From assembly GCF_025150245.1 (NCBI RefSeq), contig NZ_CP102279.1, forward strand, positions 310,001 through 374,000: a DNA stretch of 64,000 nt. Reading direction: 5' to 3'. Made by a program: the position numbers and the translations under genes. Positions 53,675-62,337 of this stretch are shown here, piece by piece. The notes beneath the pieces were generated by a model. That model was not told the DNA's origin and did not search any database. It saw nothing but the letters and a program-made list of their open reading frames with translations. This DNA comes from Dorea formicigenerans (GTDB taxonomy: Bacteria > Bacillota > Clostridia > Lachnospirales > Lachnospiraceae). Position 1 is the first letter of the stretch. Every line of letters begins with the position of its first letter.

Positions 53675-54889
53675 TCATAATATATAGACTTCAAGCTTGT
53701 CGCCTGCCGCAAGAGGTTTACTTCCGGCAGGAATGACGGCCAGCAGATCACAATCGCTCATGGAAGAAACAGAACCATTGTGCTGGTTGCTAAGTGGGGT
53801 GAAATATAACATACCATTTTTGAAATCTGAATGACCTTTTAAAATTCTAGTCACAGGACTTGATTTTTTAAAATCAACCCCAAGATAAGCAGTTGCCTGT
53901 GAAAACGTGATGTCAGATCTTCCCGAGAGTTTTCTCATAAATGGAAAGCCGACACACAACAGACCTGTTGCGGCAGCACCCGGATTACCGGATAAGCCCA
54001 GAATGACTTTTCCGTCTTTAAATGCACCAAGCATTGCACCGCCCGGTTTGAATTTTAACCGGTGGAAGAGAAGGTCGCCCCCAATGCGACGTATCACTTC
54101 CGGCATATAGTCGAAATCACCGGCAGATACACCGCCTGTCGTGATTACGATATCATTGGTCTTGAGGGCGTCGAGTACGGCCCGACACAGGGAATCCAGA
54201 TCATCACTGACCGTGTTAAGGTAGTTGGCAGTCATATGATGTTTTTGAATGTAACCGCCTAAAAGATATGGATTCGTATTATAAATCTTACCGTATTCTA
54301 AAGGAGAACCTGTATTCAAAAGTTCGCTTCCGGTACTGATAAGCCCGATGGAGAGCTTTTTATAGACCCCAATTTCAGCAATCCCCTGTCCGGCAATCAG
54401 TGCCAGGTCAGAAGCGGTAAGTATTTTGCCTTTTGGAACAAGCAAAGTTCCGGCTGCAACATCTTCCCCAGGTGGAATGATGTTTGCGGAGGTAACGGGC
54501 GCCGTTAATGTAACCGTATTCTCAGTAAAGGAAGTGCGCTCATGCATGATAATGGCATCGGCACCTTCCGGAACTGGTGCGCCGGTCATGATCCGTGCAG
54601 CTTTTCCTTCTGTGATTGGATAGGTTGGAACACTTCCGGCAGGAATTACCCCGGTAACGTCTAAAGTCACAGGATGTTCCGGTGAAGCAGCGGCTGTGTC
54701 AGCCTGACGAAGTGCATATCCATCATATGCGCTTTTGGCAAAAGAAGGCACCGGAATTTTAGCTGTAATATCTTCTGCAAGAATTCGTTCAAAAGCATCT
54801 TGTAGTAAAATGTGTTCTATCGTCTGAGTTTCTGGTTTTGCCAGATTCAGGAGACAGTCAGATGCTTCTTTTAAAGTCTGAATGTTCAT
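53675..54889 (-). CDS. moeA: Molybdopterin molybdenumtransferase MoeA
   Basis: MoeA inserts molybdate into adenylated molybdopterin. The 404-residue product has PVPSFAKSAYDGYAL (near 45), GKAARIMTGAPVPEGADAI, STGSELLNTGSPLEYGKIYN, TTGGVSAGDFDYMPEV, LSGNPGAAATG and a C-terminal domain IV. It lies between the mobA-mobB fusion and focA in the fdh operon, consistent with service to FdhF. Confidence 0.95.
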   Translation of the reverse strand: MNIQTLKEASDCLLNLAKPETQTIEHILLQDAFERILAEDITAKIPVPSFAKSAYDGYALRQADTAAASPEHPVTLDVTGVIPAGSVPTYPITEGKAARIMTGAPVPEGADAIIMHERTSFTENTVTLTAPVTSANIIPPGEDVAAGTLLVPKGKILTASDLALIAGQGIAEIGVYKKLSIGLISTGSELLNTGSPLEYGKIYNTNPYLLGGYIQKHHMTANYLNTVSDDLDSLCRAVLDALKTNDIVITTGGVSAGDFDYMPEVIRRIGGDLLFHRLKFKPGGAMLGAFKDGKVILGLSGNPGAAATGLLCVGFPFMRKLSGRSDITFSQATAYLGVDFKKSSPVTRILKGHSDFKNGMLYFTPLSNQHNGSVSSMSDCDLLAVIPAGSKPLAAGDKLEVYIL

Positions 54890-54933
54890 ATGTATGTTTT
54901 CCTTATTTTTCCTTATATAAATGTATCGATTAT

Positions 54934-56007
54934 TTATAAATGTTTTAAATCTCCGTTATGATAATGTTGTAATATACAGTCAGCGATAGCTTCGATATTA
55001 TCCCGACAATAAACGGGTGTATCTTGTATCAACTGTTCGGTTGAAAAATCAGCAGTGATATAGGAGATACAATTAGAAGCAGAAGCGAGTAAGCTGTTAT
55101 TTTGTTCATCACTTCCAGTCAATAATATAAGCTTTGGATAATCGCTCCATTTGAAGCCTTCTAAAAGAACAAGATCAGCATCACCGACAAGCCCCGCAAT
55201 TGCAGATTCCTGTAAAGGTTCCCGTTTTACAACGGAATATTTGTCGTTATCATAGACGATGGAAGCACTCACGCCTGCCTGCCAGAACCGATAACTGTCT
55301 GTTCCGGGAGAATCAGGTTCGAAAGAATGTCCGTCATGTTTGACTGTGGCGACCTTAAGTCCCCGGTGGATCAGCTCTGGGATTAATCGTTCCATTAAAG
55401 TGGTTTTTCCGGAGTTTTTAAATCCAGAAATGGCCAGGCAGCTTTTTGCAGTCAGTTTTTGGTATTCCTCTGGTGTATTGATATTCTGTAGCTGCCAGGA
55501 ATCTTCTTCTACGTGATAAAAATGAACCTTTAAGTTGTTCAAAGCATCCATGATCCGAAGATTTCCATTATCCAAGCACCTCTTTAGTACAGGGGTGCAG
55601 CTTTTGCGATAAATACCACACAGGGGGTGGATCCGATCATCCGCCGTGACACAGATAAGTGCATCAGTATCAGAATGTTTCATGACTTCCTGAAGGTGAT
55701 GAGCCAGTGTTCCGGAAAAAAGAGGAACGTCACAGGGAAGAACGAGCAGCGCATCCGACTCGCAGACAGATAAGGCACTGTAAAGTCCGCTCATAGGACC
55801 GCAATCTGAATATCGGTCATCAATCATTGAATAAGGGATTTCCGGATGCCGGGCGGCATCATCGACTGAAACCAGAATCTCAGGAAAATCGCGTAGTTCA
55901 AAAATCAGTTTGTCGAGAAATGTTGTTCCATTAAGTCTCAGAGAGGATTTCCGATATCCCATCCGACGGCTTTTTCCTCCTGCCAGTATCAGGCAGCCTG
56001 TGTTCAT
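54934..56007 (-). CDS. mobAB: MobA-MobB fusion for molybdopterin guanine dinucleotide synthesis
   Basis: A 357-residue fusion. Residues 1-185 are MobA, the guanylyltransferase (CLILAGGKSRRMGYRKSSL, VLPCDVPLFSG). Residues from about 190 are MobB, a P-loop GTP-binding helper (AISGFKNSGKTTLMERLIPE, VATVKHDGHSFEPDSPGTDS). I use ATG 56007, because the GTG at 56016 lies in the AGGTGAT ribosome site. It is the first gene of the fdh operon and supplies the bis-MGD form of cofactor required by FdhF. Confidence 0.9.
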   Translation of the reverse strand: MNTGCLILAGGKSRRMGYRKSSLRLNGTTFLDKLIFELRDFPEILVSVDDAARHPEIPYSMIDDRYSDCGPMSGLYSALSVCESDALLVLPCDVPLFSGTLAHHLQEVMKHSDTDALICVTADDRIHPLCGIYRKSCTPVLKRCLDNGNLRIMDALNNLKVHFYHVEEDSWQLQNINTPEEYQKLTAKSCLAISGFKNSGKTTLMERLIPELIHRGLKVATVKHDGHSFEPDSPGTDSYRFWQAGVSASIVYDNDKYSVVKREPLQESAIAGLVGDADLVLLEGFKWSDYPKLILLTGSDEQNNSLLASASNCISYITADFSTEQLIQDTPVYCRDNIEAIADCILQHYHNGDLKHL

Positions 56008-56099
56008 CTGTATCACCTCGTGTTGTATTTATCTATAAACAAGCGCGCTTATAGGCGTTTCTTTCGGTTAATTATAGCATTTGAAATTTAAAACCACAA
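56008..56099 (-). promoter_or_regulatory. Promoter and leader of the formate dehydrogenase operon
   Basis: Minus strand: TTGTGG (56099-56094), a 17-base spacer and TATAAT (56076-56071). The leader holds a CTATAA/TTATAG stem around the palindrome AAGCGCGCTT (56041-56050). No recognisable riboswitch. Confidence 0.6.
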
Positions 56100-56246
56100 G
56101 GAAAGATATATGTTTCACAGGATTGATAAAATTGGGACGGGTTTTAAATGAAACTAACTAAATTATATTTAGAAAATATAAGGACGTTTATAAAAAGAAA
56201 CTATAGAAAAGACGTTGCTATTGATAAAAAAATAGCATTGTGACTA

Positions 56247-56290
56247 ATTTAGATAAAAGTATTTACAAAATTTTATCTAAATGTTACAAT
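56247..56290 (+). promoter_or_regulatory. Hydrogenase operon promoter inside a 12-base palindromic operator
   Basis: TTTACA (56262-56267), a 17-base spacer and TACAAT (56285-56290). The perfect inverted repeat ATTTAGATAAAA (56247-56258) / TTTTATCTAAAT (56271-56282) flanks the -35 box and fills the spacer, a repressor-type layout. Confidence 0.75.
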
Positions 56291-56342
56291 ATGACCGTTA
56301 CTTATTCTAAAAACAATCGGTAGAGAGGGAAGGAATAAAAAA

Positions 56343-58175
56343 ATGAGTAGATTAACGATCGATACTCCTAGCAGGGCAGACCTTGTTATGGAGCAGCTCT
56401 ACAAGGATCTTGAGCGCAGAATCGAATCAAGCCCACCGGGATTATGTCCAGTAGACTTGTCTCGCGCATTTTTGGAGTTATGCCATGCTCAGACTTGTGG
56501 AAAATGTGTACCTTGCCGTGTCGGTCTTGGTCAGTTGAATCACCTGATCAGAAAGGTACTGAACGGCAACGCAACAATGGAGACACTTGATACTATGGAG
56601 CAGACAGCAAAGTCTATTATGGAGTCTGCCGACTGTGCGATTGGATATGAGGCAGCGCATATGGTATATAAGGGACTGATCGGATATCGCGATGATTATA
56701 TCGAGCATATCAAGAACGGACGCTGTACCTGTACATATAATCAGCCGGTACCATGTGTATCCTTATGTCCTGCACATGTTGATATTCCGGGATATGTAGC
56801 GTTAGTTGGGGAAGGACGCTATGCAGATGCAATCCGTCTGATCCGTAAGGATAATCCATTCCCGACAACATGTGGATTTATCTGTGAGCATCCATGTGAG
56901 GCAAGATGCCGTCGTAACATGATTGATGATTCTATTAATATCCGTGGCCTGAAACGAGTGGCAGCAGACTTTGCAGGGGAAGTAGAGCCGCCAAAATGTG
57001 CACCAGGCACAGGTAAGAAAATTGCTGTATTAGGAGGAGGCCCGGGAGGACTCAGTGCAGCTTATTATCTGCAGCTTATGGGACATCAGACAACGGTATA
57101 TGAGATGCTTCCAAAGCTTGGAGGTATGCTCCGCTATGGTATTCCGAACTACAGACTTCCGAAAGACCGTCTGGACGAGGATATCAATGCAATCTTAAAG
57201 ACAGGAGTAGAAGTAAAATACGGTCTTAAGATCGGTGAAGATATTACAATCCAACAGCTTCGCAGTGAGTACGATGCTGTTCTGATTACAATTGGAGCAA
57301 GTACAGATAAGAAACTTGGACTGGAAGGCGAAGATGCAGACGGAGTCATCTCAGCAGTACAGTTCTTAAGAGATGTAGGAAAAGACGAAGCACTTGACCT
57401 GACTGGAAAAGAAGTCGCAGTTGTCGGTGGTGGTAATGTATCTATGGATGCAGTCCGTACAGCCAAAAGACTGGGTGCTAAGAAAGTCAGCATTGTATAT
57501 AGAAGAAGAGTTGCAGATATGACAGCTCTTCCGGCAGAGATTGAAGGAGCAATTGCAGAGGGAATTGAAGTACAGACTCTGAAGGCCCCGGCATCTCTGG
57601 ATATTGATGAAAATCATCACATTAAAGGAATGTATGTTACACCGCAGATGATCAGTGAGATCAAAGGCGGACGTGCAAGCGTAAAAGCAACAGGAGAGCC
57701 AGATCAGTATATTCCATGTGATATCCTTGTTGTGGCAATTGGTCAGAATATTGAGACAGATCATTTCGCAGAAGCAGGAATTCCGGTAGAGCGTGGTAAG
57801 ATCGTGACAACTGCAGGAGGAGATTTCCTGGATATGCCAGGTGTATTTGCAGGAGGAGACTGTGCAAGTGGTCCGGCTACTGTGATCAAAGCGATTGCAG
57901 CAGCAAAAGTTGTAGCTGCCAACATTGATGAATATCTTGGATATCATCATGAGATTTCCTGTGATGTAGAGATTCCGAAAGCAAGCCTTCATGACAGAGT
58001 ACCTTGCGGACGTGCAGAACTTACAGAGCGCGAGGCATGTGAGAGAGTCTGTGATTTTGAAGGAGTGGAGAACTGCATGACCGAAAAAGAAGCAAAACAG
58101 GAAGCTTGCCGCTGTCTGCGCTGCGATCATTTCGGATATGGAATATTTAAAGGAGGCAGAGAAAAATTATGGTAA
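56343..58175 (+). CDS. NuoF C-terminal/GltD fusion flavoprotein, partner of [FeFe] hydrogenase
   Basis: A 610-residue paralog of the protein at 50906-52741. Residues 1-120 have the NuoF-tail 4Fe-4S motif CGKCVPCRVG. Then the GltD part: CPAHVDIPGYVALV, CEHPCEARCRR, FAD site LGGGPGGLSAAYY, second Rossmann VVGGGNVSMDAVRTA, and FAGGDCASGPATVI. The C-terminal CRCLRCDHFG is shared with the paralog. Its stop overlaps the hydA start. HydDB group A2 [FeFe] hydrogenases are known to be associated with glutamate-synthase-like partners. Electron transfer between NAD(P)H and the hydrogenase is the likely role. Confidence 0.88.
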   Translation: MSRLTIDTPSRADLVMEQLYKDLERRIESSPPGLCPVDLSRAFLELCHAQTCGKCVPCRVGLGQLNHLIRKVLNGNATMETLDTMEQTAKSIMESADCAIGYEAAHMVYKGLIGYRDDYIEHIKNGRCTCTYNQPVPCVSLCPAHVDIPGYVALVGEGRYADAIRLIRKDNPFPTTCGFICEHPCEARCRRNMIDDSINIRGLKRVAADFAGEVEPPKCAPGTGKKIAVLGGGPGGLSAAYYLQLMGHQTTVYEMLPKLGGMLRYGIPNYRLPKDRLDEDINAILKTGVEVKYGLKIGEDITIQQLRSEYDAVLITIGASTDKKLGLEGEDADGVISAVQFLRDVGKDEALDLTGKEVAVVGGGNVSMDAVRTAKRLGAKKVSIVYRRRVADMTALPAEIEGAIAEGIEVQTLKAPASLDIDENHHIKGMYVTPQMISEIKGGRASVKATGEPDQYIPCDILVVAIGQNIETDHFAEAGIPVERGKIVTTAGGDFLDMPGVFAGGDCASGPATVIKAIAAAKVVAANIDEYLGYHHEISCDVEIPKASLHDRVPCGRAELTEREACERVCDFEGVENCMTEKEAKQEACRCLRCDHFGYGIFKGGREKLW

Positions 58176-59902
58176 ATCTTACAATAGATGGAAGACAGAT
58201 TTCAGTAGAAGAGAATACCACAATTATGGAAGCTGCCAGATCCGTTGGTATTCAGATTCCGAGTCTTTGTTATCTCAAAGGCATCAATGAAATAGGCGCC
58301 TGTCGCGTGTGTGTGGTAGAGCTGGAAGGAAAGGACAGACTGATCACCGCCTGCAATAATATTTGCGAGGAAGGTATGGTCATTTATACAAATAGTCCGA
58401 AAGTCAGAAAGGACAGACGTACAACAGTAGAACTGATTCTTTCTGAGCACGACTGTCAGTGTGTAACTTGTATGAGAAGCGGCAACTGCAGTCTTCAGAA
58501 AATTGCAAATGATCTGGATATTTTAGAACTTCCATTTCATCAGTATCTGGAACACCAGCCATGGGATAAAACATTTCCACTGATTCGTGATTCTGCAAAA
58601 TGTATCAAATGTATGCGTTGCGTGCAGGTGTGTGACAAGGTTCAGGGGCTTGGTGTCTGGGATGTAGAAGGAACCGGTTATCACACAACAGTTAATGTGT
58701 CAGGTCATAATTCTATCCGAGAGGCAGATTGTGCACTTTGTGGTCAGTGCATTACACATTGTCCTGTCGGAGCACTTCGCGAGAGAAGTGATACGAATGA
58801 AGTATGGAAAGCAATTGAAGATCCGGATAAGATCGTGGTTGCTCAGGTAGCACCTGCTGTCCGCGCAGCATGGGGAGAGGAACTCGGACTGGCACCGGAA
58901 GATGCAACAGTTGGAAAAATCATAGATGCCCTCAAGAGAATGGGAATAAACTATGTATTTGATACAACATTTTCTGCGGATCTTACGATTATGGAAGAGG
59001 GAAATGAATTCGTAAAGAGATTTACAAGTGGTGAATTAAAAGACCGCCCGATGTTCACTTCCTGCTGTCCGGGATGGGTGCGCTTTATTAAGAGTCAGTT
59101 CCCACATCTGGTAAAATATCTGTCTTCCGCAAAATCACCACAGCAGATGTTCGGTGCAGTTATGAAGACATATTTTGCAGAGAAGCTGGGCGTAAGTCCG
59201 GAGAAGATCTATACTGTATCTGTTATGCCATGTGTGGCTAAGAAGGCAGAGCGTGAGATGGATCTTTATTATGAAGAATATGCAGGACATGATATTGATG
59301 CAGTTATCACCACACGTGAGCTGATCCGAATGATCCGTTCTGCACATATCAGCCCACAGACACTGGTAGATGTTGAGAGTGACCGCCCGATGCATGAGGG
59401 AACCGGAGCCGGAGTCATCTTCGGTGCAACCGGTGGAGTTATGGAGGCGGCACTTCGGTCGGCTTACTATATCATCAAAGGTGAGAATCCGCCGGCAGAG
59501 GCATTTACAGCAGTCAGAAGCCAGGGATTCAATGAAAATGACGGCGTTCAGGAAGCAAATTTCCAGATTAATGATATTACAGTGAGAACTGCAGTAGTCA
59601 GCGGACTTGGAAATACAAGAGAATTGATTCGCAAGATCGAATCCGGTGAAGTGCACTATGACTTTGTAGAAGTTATGGCGTGTCCGGGAGGATGCGTCGG
59701 TGGTGGCGGACAGCCGATCCACGACGGCGAAGAGCGCGCATTTGAACGTGGAAAGAACCTGTATTATCTGGATCGCAATGCGAACCTTAGATTCTCTCAT
59801 GAGAATCCAGATGTCATTCAGATGTACAAAGAGTACTTTGAGGCACCGATGTCTCACAAAGCTCACATGCTTCTACATACTGAGCATAAGAAAAATATGT
59901 AG
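58169..59902 (+). CDS. hydA: [FeFe] hydrogenase, modular, GltD-linked type
   Basis: A 577-residue hydrogenase that makes or uses H2. N-terminal 2Fe-2S (IPSLCYLKGINEIGACRVC), a His-ligated 4Fe-4S site (HDCQCVTCMRSGNC) and two 4Fe-4S ferredoxin motifs (CIKCMRCVQVC; CALCGQCITHCPVGAL). The H-cluster motifs are TSCCPGWV (about 297), MPCVAKKAE (about 353) and MACPGGCVGGGGQP (about 498), followed by the small-subunit-like tail. Maturases HydE, F and G are not in the window. The iron-sulfur layout parallels the N-terminus of FdhF. Translation is coupled to the flavoprotein gene. Confidence 0.95.
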   Translation: MVNLTIDGRQISVEENTTIMEAARSVGIQIPSLCYLKGINEIGACRVCVVELEGKDRLITACNNICEEGMVIYTNSPKVRKDRRTTVELILSEHDCQCVTCMRSGNCSLQKIANDLDILELPFHQYLEHQPWDKTFPLIRDSAKCIKCMRCVQVCDKVQGLGVWDVEGTGYHTTVNVSGHNSIREADCALCGQCITHCPVGALRERSDTNEVWKAIEDPDKIVVAQVAPAVRAAWGEELGLAPEDATVGKIIDALKRMGINYVFDTTFSADLTIMEEGNEFVKRFTSGELKDRPMFTSCCPGWVRFIKSQFPHLVKYLSSAKSPQQMFGAVMKTYFAEKLGVSPEKIYTVSVMPCVAKKAEREMDLYYEEYAGHDIDAVITTRELIRMIRSAHISPQTLVDVESDRPMHEGTGAGVIFGATGGVMEAALRSAYYIIKGENPPAEAFTAVRSQGFNENDGVQEANFQINDITVRTAVVSGLGNTRELIRKIESGEVHYDFVEVMACPGGCVGGGGQPIHDGEERAFERGKNLYYLDRNANLRFSHENPDVIQMYKEYFEAPMSHKAHMLLHTEHKKNM

Positions 59903-60005
59903 AAAAATGCGTAAGAAAAATGCATAAGAAAGATAGGCAGTCTGTGTGTATCATAGTTGGGGGCTTTTGCACCCGACATCATAAAGAAAATGATGGATAA
60001 GAGAA

Positions 60006-60046
60006 GGGGCGTGTGAAAAACGGAAGTTTTTTCATGCGCCCTTTTT
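60006..60046 (+). terminator. Terminator of the hydrogenase operon
   Basis: GGGCGTGTGAAAA pairs with TTTTCATGCGCCC with two G-T pairs, then TTTTT. Confidence 0.8.
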
Positions 60047-60064
60047 GCATAATGTAGAATTGTA

Positions 60065-60144
60065 TTCAAGAATGCCTCGGCATTCTTGCTGCGAGGTGCG
60101 CGTAATGCAATTGCATGACATACTTCTACTGCGCACCTCCGCAA
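60065..60144. repeat. Dispersed two-hairpin repeat R, copy 2 (inverted)
   Basis: GAATGCCTCGGCATTC hairpin, then GAGGTGCGC/GCGCACCTC enclosing ATGCAATTGCAT. Inverse orientation to 30561-30640, with about eight differences in 80 bases by eye. Confidence 0.8.
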
Positions 60145-60222
60145 GTCTACAAATGAGAACAGGTTGTTTTTACATAAGCTTAGAATTATAATAAAGAGGT
60201 AGTTAGAAAACTTGAAATACTC

Positions 60223-60299
60223 TTGACATTATGCGTCCTTTGAGTATAATCAGAATTAAGAGATTTCATAATATGAAAATAGGTTTCGCATAATGAAAC
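60223..60299 (+). promoter_or_regulatory. kdgA-kdgK promoter with two tandem palindromic operators
   Basis: TTGACA (60223-60228), a 16-base spacer and TATAAT (60245-60250). Downstream are TTTCATAATATGAAA (60264-60278) and TTTCGCATAATGAAA (60284-60298), with centres 20 bases apart. The TTTCAT...ATGAAA form resembles IclR/KdgR-type sites. Confidence 0.7.
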
Positions 60300-60325
60300 T
60301 GAAAAAGAAGAAGGAGAAGAAGATC

Positions 60326-60964
60326 ATGAATGAAGTATTAGAGAAGATTCAGAAAATTGGTATTGTACCAGTCGTTGTATTAAATGATGCAAAGGACGCA
60401 GAGCCACTTGCAAAAGCTCTTTGCAATGGAGGACTTCCATGTGCAGAGGTTACTTTCCGTACAGATGCAGCAGAGGAGTCAATCCGTATCATGTCTGAGA
60501 AATATCCAGAGATGCTTATTGGAGCCGGAACAGTTCTGACAACAGAGCAGGTGGATCGTGCTGTAGCAGCAGGAGCAAAATTTATCGTAAGCCCAGGACT
60601 GAATCCTAAGATTGTAAAATACTGTGTAGAGAAGAATATTCCGATTACACCAGGAATCTGCACTCCAAGCGAGGCTGAGCAGGCAATCGAGAATGGTCTT
60701 GAAGTTGTAAAATTCTTCCCGGCAGAGCCAGCAGGCGGACTGAAGATGATCAAAGCTATGGCAGCTCCATACACAGGACTGAAATTCATGCCTACAGGTG
60801 GAATCAATGCGACAAATGTAAAAGAATATCTTGCATATGACAAGATTCTTGCATGTGGCGGAAGCTGGATGGTAAAAGGAAGTCTTGTAGAGGCTGGAGA
60901 GTTCGACAAGATTGAGGCAATGACAAAAGAAGCTGTAGAGATTGTAAAAGAAGTAAGAGGCTAG
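60326..60964 (+). CDS. kdgA: 2-dehydro-3-deoxy-phosphogluconate (KDPG) aldolase
   Basis: A 212-residue class I aldolase that splits KDPG into pyruvate and glyceraldehyde 3-phosphate, in Entner-Doudoroff and hexuronate breakdown. Landmarks: CAEVTFRTDAAEES (catalytic Glu and Arg), LIGAGTVLTTEQ, FIVSPGLNPK, ITPGICTPSEAE and the Schiff-base lysine in VVKFFPAEPAGG. ATG 60326 follows AAGGAGAAGAAG; the upstream in-frame ATG 60293 lies inside the second operator and would add only lysines. Confidence 0.95.
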   Translation: MNEVLEKIQKIGIVPVVVLNDAKDAEPLAKALCNGGLPCAEVTFRTDAAEESIRIMSEKYPEMLIGAGTVLTTEQVDRAVAAGAKFIVSPGLNPKIVKYCVEKNIPITPGICTPSEAEQAIENGLEVVKFFPAEPAGGLKMIKAMAAPYTGLKFMPTGGINATNVKEYLAYDKILACGGSWMVKGSLVEAGEFDKIEAMTKEAVEIVKEVRG

Positions 60965-60968
60965 TCTT

Positions 60969-61994
60969 ATGAAGAAAAAAGCATTTGATCTGCTGACATT
61001 AGGAGAGATTCTGCTTCGTCTGTCCCCACCGGACAATGAGCGTATCGTACGTGGAGAGACATTTCAGAAGCAGGTTGGCGGCGCAGAACTTAACGTAGCT
61101 TCCGGCGTATCTCTTCTTGGTCTGAGATCCGGTATCATATCAAGAATTCCAGACAGTAGTATCGGTATGTTCGCAAAGAATAAGATCCGATTCTGTGGAG
61201 TCAGTGATGATTATCTGGTATACGATACAGGAAAAGATGCAAGATTGGGCGTGTATTACTACGAGAACGGAGCATACCCGAGAAAACCGGGCGTGGTCTA
61301 TGACAGACAGCATTCGTCCATGACCAGAATTGACATCGATGAATTTGATGACAGTATATATGAATCGACCAGATGCTTTCATACCTCCGGAATTACTCTG
61401 GCGCTCAGTGAAGAGTGTCGGAAGACCGGAGTAGAGATGATTAAGAGATTTAAGGAAAAAGGCGCACTCATTTCATTTGACGTGAACTTCCGCCTGAATC
61501 TCTGGTCAGGAGAAGAAGCAAGAAAATGTATTGAAGGAATCCTTCCTTATGTAGACATTTTCTTTTGCTCCGAAGACACTGCAAGACTGACATTTGGAAA
61601 AGAAGGCAATGTAAAAGAGATCATGGAAAGCTTTGCAGCTGAATATCCAATCTCCATCATCGCATCCACCCAGCGTACTGTATTAAGTCCAAAGATACAT
61701 AACTTTACTTCTGTAATTTACGACGCAAAAGCGAAGAAATTCTATGAAGAGAAACCATACGAGAATATCGAAGTTGTAGATCGTATCGGAAGCGGAGATG
61801 CTTATTGTTCCGGAGTGCTGTATGGACTTTTGAGAGAAGACGGAGGGTGTGCAAGTGCTCTTCGCTATGGAAATGCCAGCAGTGCAGCCAAGAATACTAT
61901 CCCAGGTGATATGCCATCATTGGATCGTGAGGAGATAGAGAATATTATCCATGATCACGAGACAGTCGGATATCATAGTGAGATGAATTGGTAA
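60969..61994 (+). CDS. kdgK: 2-keto-3-deoxygluconate kinase (PfkB family)
   Basis: A 341-residue sugar kinase that makes KDPG for the preceding aldolase. PfkB signatures: FDLLTLGEILLRLSPP and GGAELNVASGVSLLGLRSG at the N-terminus, and the catalytic-base motif VDRIGSGDAYCSGVLYGLL (about 272) where Asp acts as base. It lies four bases after kdgA, forming a two-gene operon for ketodeoxygluconate use. Confidence 0.92.
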   Translation: MKKKAFDLLTLGEILLRLSPPDNERIVRGETFQKQVGGAELNVASGVSLLGLRSGIISRIPDSSIGMFAKNKIRFCGVSDDYLVYDTGKDARLGVYYYENGAYPRKPGVVYDRQHSSMTRIDIDEFDDSIYESTRCFHTSGITLALSEECRKTGVEMIKRFKEKGALISFDVNFRLNLWSGEEARKCIEGILPYVDIFFCSEDTARLTFGKEGNVKEIMESFAAEYPISIIASTQRTVLSPKIHNFTSVIYDAKAKKFYEEKPYENIEVVDRIGSGDAYCSGVLYGLLREDGGCASALRYGNASSAAKNTIPGDMPSLDREEIENIIHDHETVGYHSEMNW

Positions 61995-61998
61995 ATTG

Positions 61999-62223
61999 AA
62001 TATATTGTGAAGTAAATATATGAACCCCGCCTGAGGTTTCAGAGCAGGTGAGATATTTTCTATAGTTGCTGCGTCGCTGATATCTTACTCTCGACGGAAA
62101 CTCGCTTAAAGAACAAGCTCAAACAATCCGTCGAGAGCAAGGCTATACTCGCAACTATGACGAAAATATCCCAATCCTGGCCTGGAAATCCTCAGGCGTT
62201 TTTGGTTTACTTTACAATATATT
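61999..62223. repeat. Long imperfect palindrome, family 1, copy B
   Basis: Nested arms across 225 bases, starting five bases after the kdgK stop: AATATATTGTGAAGTAAA with its near-perfect complement at 62206-62223, GCCTGAGG/CCTCAGGC, GATATTTTC/GAAAATATC, AGTTGC/GCAACT, CTCTCGACGG/CCGTCGAGAG and GCTT/AAGC at the centre. Loop segments GCTGCGTCGC, AAACTCGC, GCTCAAACA and CTATACTCGCA match copy A. Confidence 0.8.
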
Positions 62224-62337
62224 GAAGAAGAGGAAGTAAAGGATCTCCATGTTACAGTTTTCTACTTAGCCTAAATGATAACCTTCCAGCGTAAGCCGTC
62301 CTGCTTCCAAGAAGTTTATTTTTTACATACTGAGTGG
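62224..62337. other. Short gene-free stretch between two palindromes
   Basis: No ORF, promoter or repeat was recognised. Confidence 0.4.

Noticed and set aside
56148-56243. 31-codon frame (MKLTKLYLENIRTF...) in the fdh-hyd intergenic region
   Set aside because: No convincing ribosome site or promoter, AT-rich composition and no recognised family.
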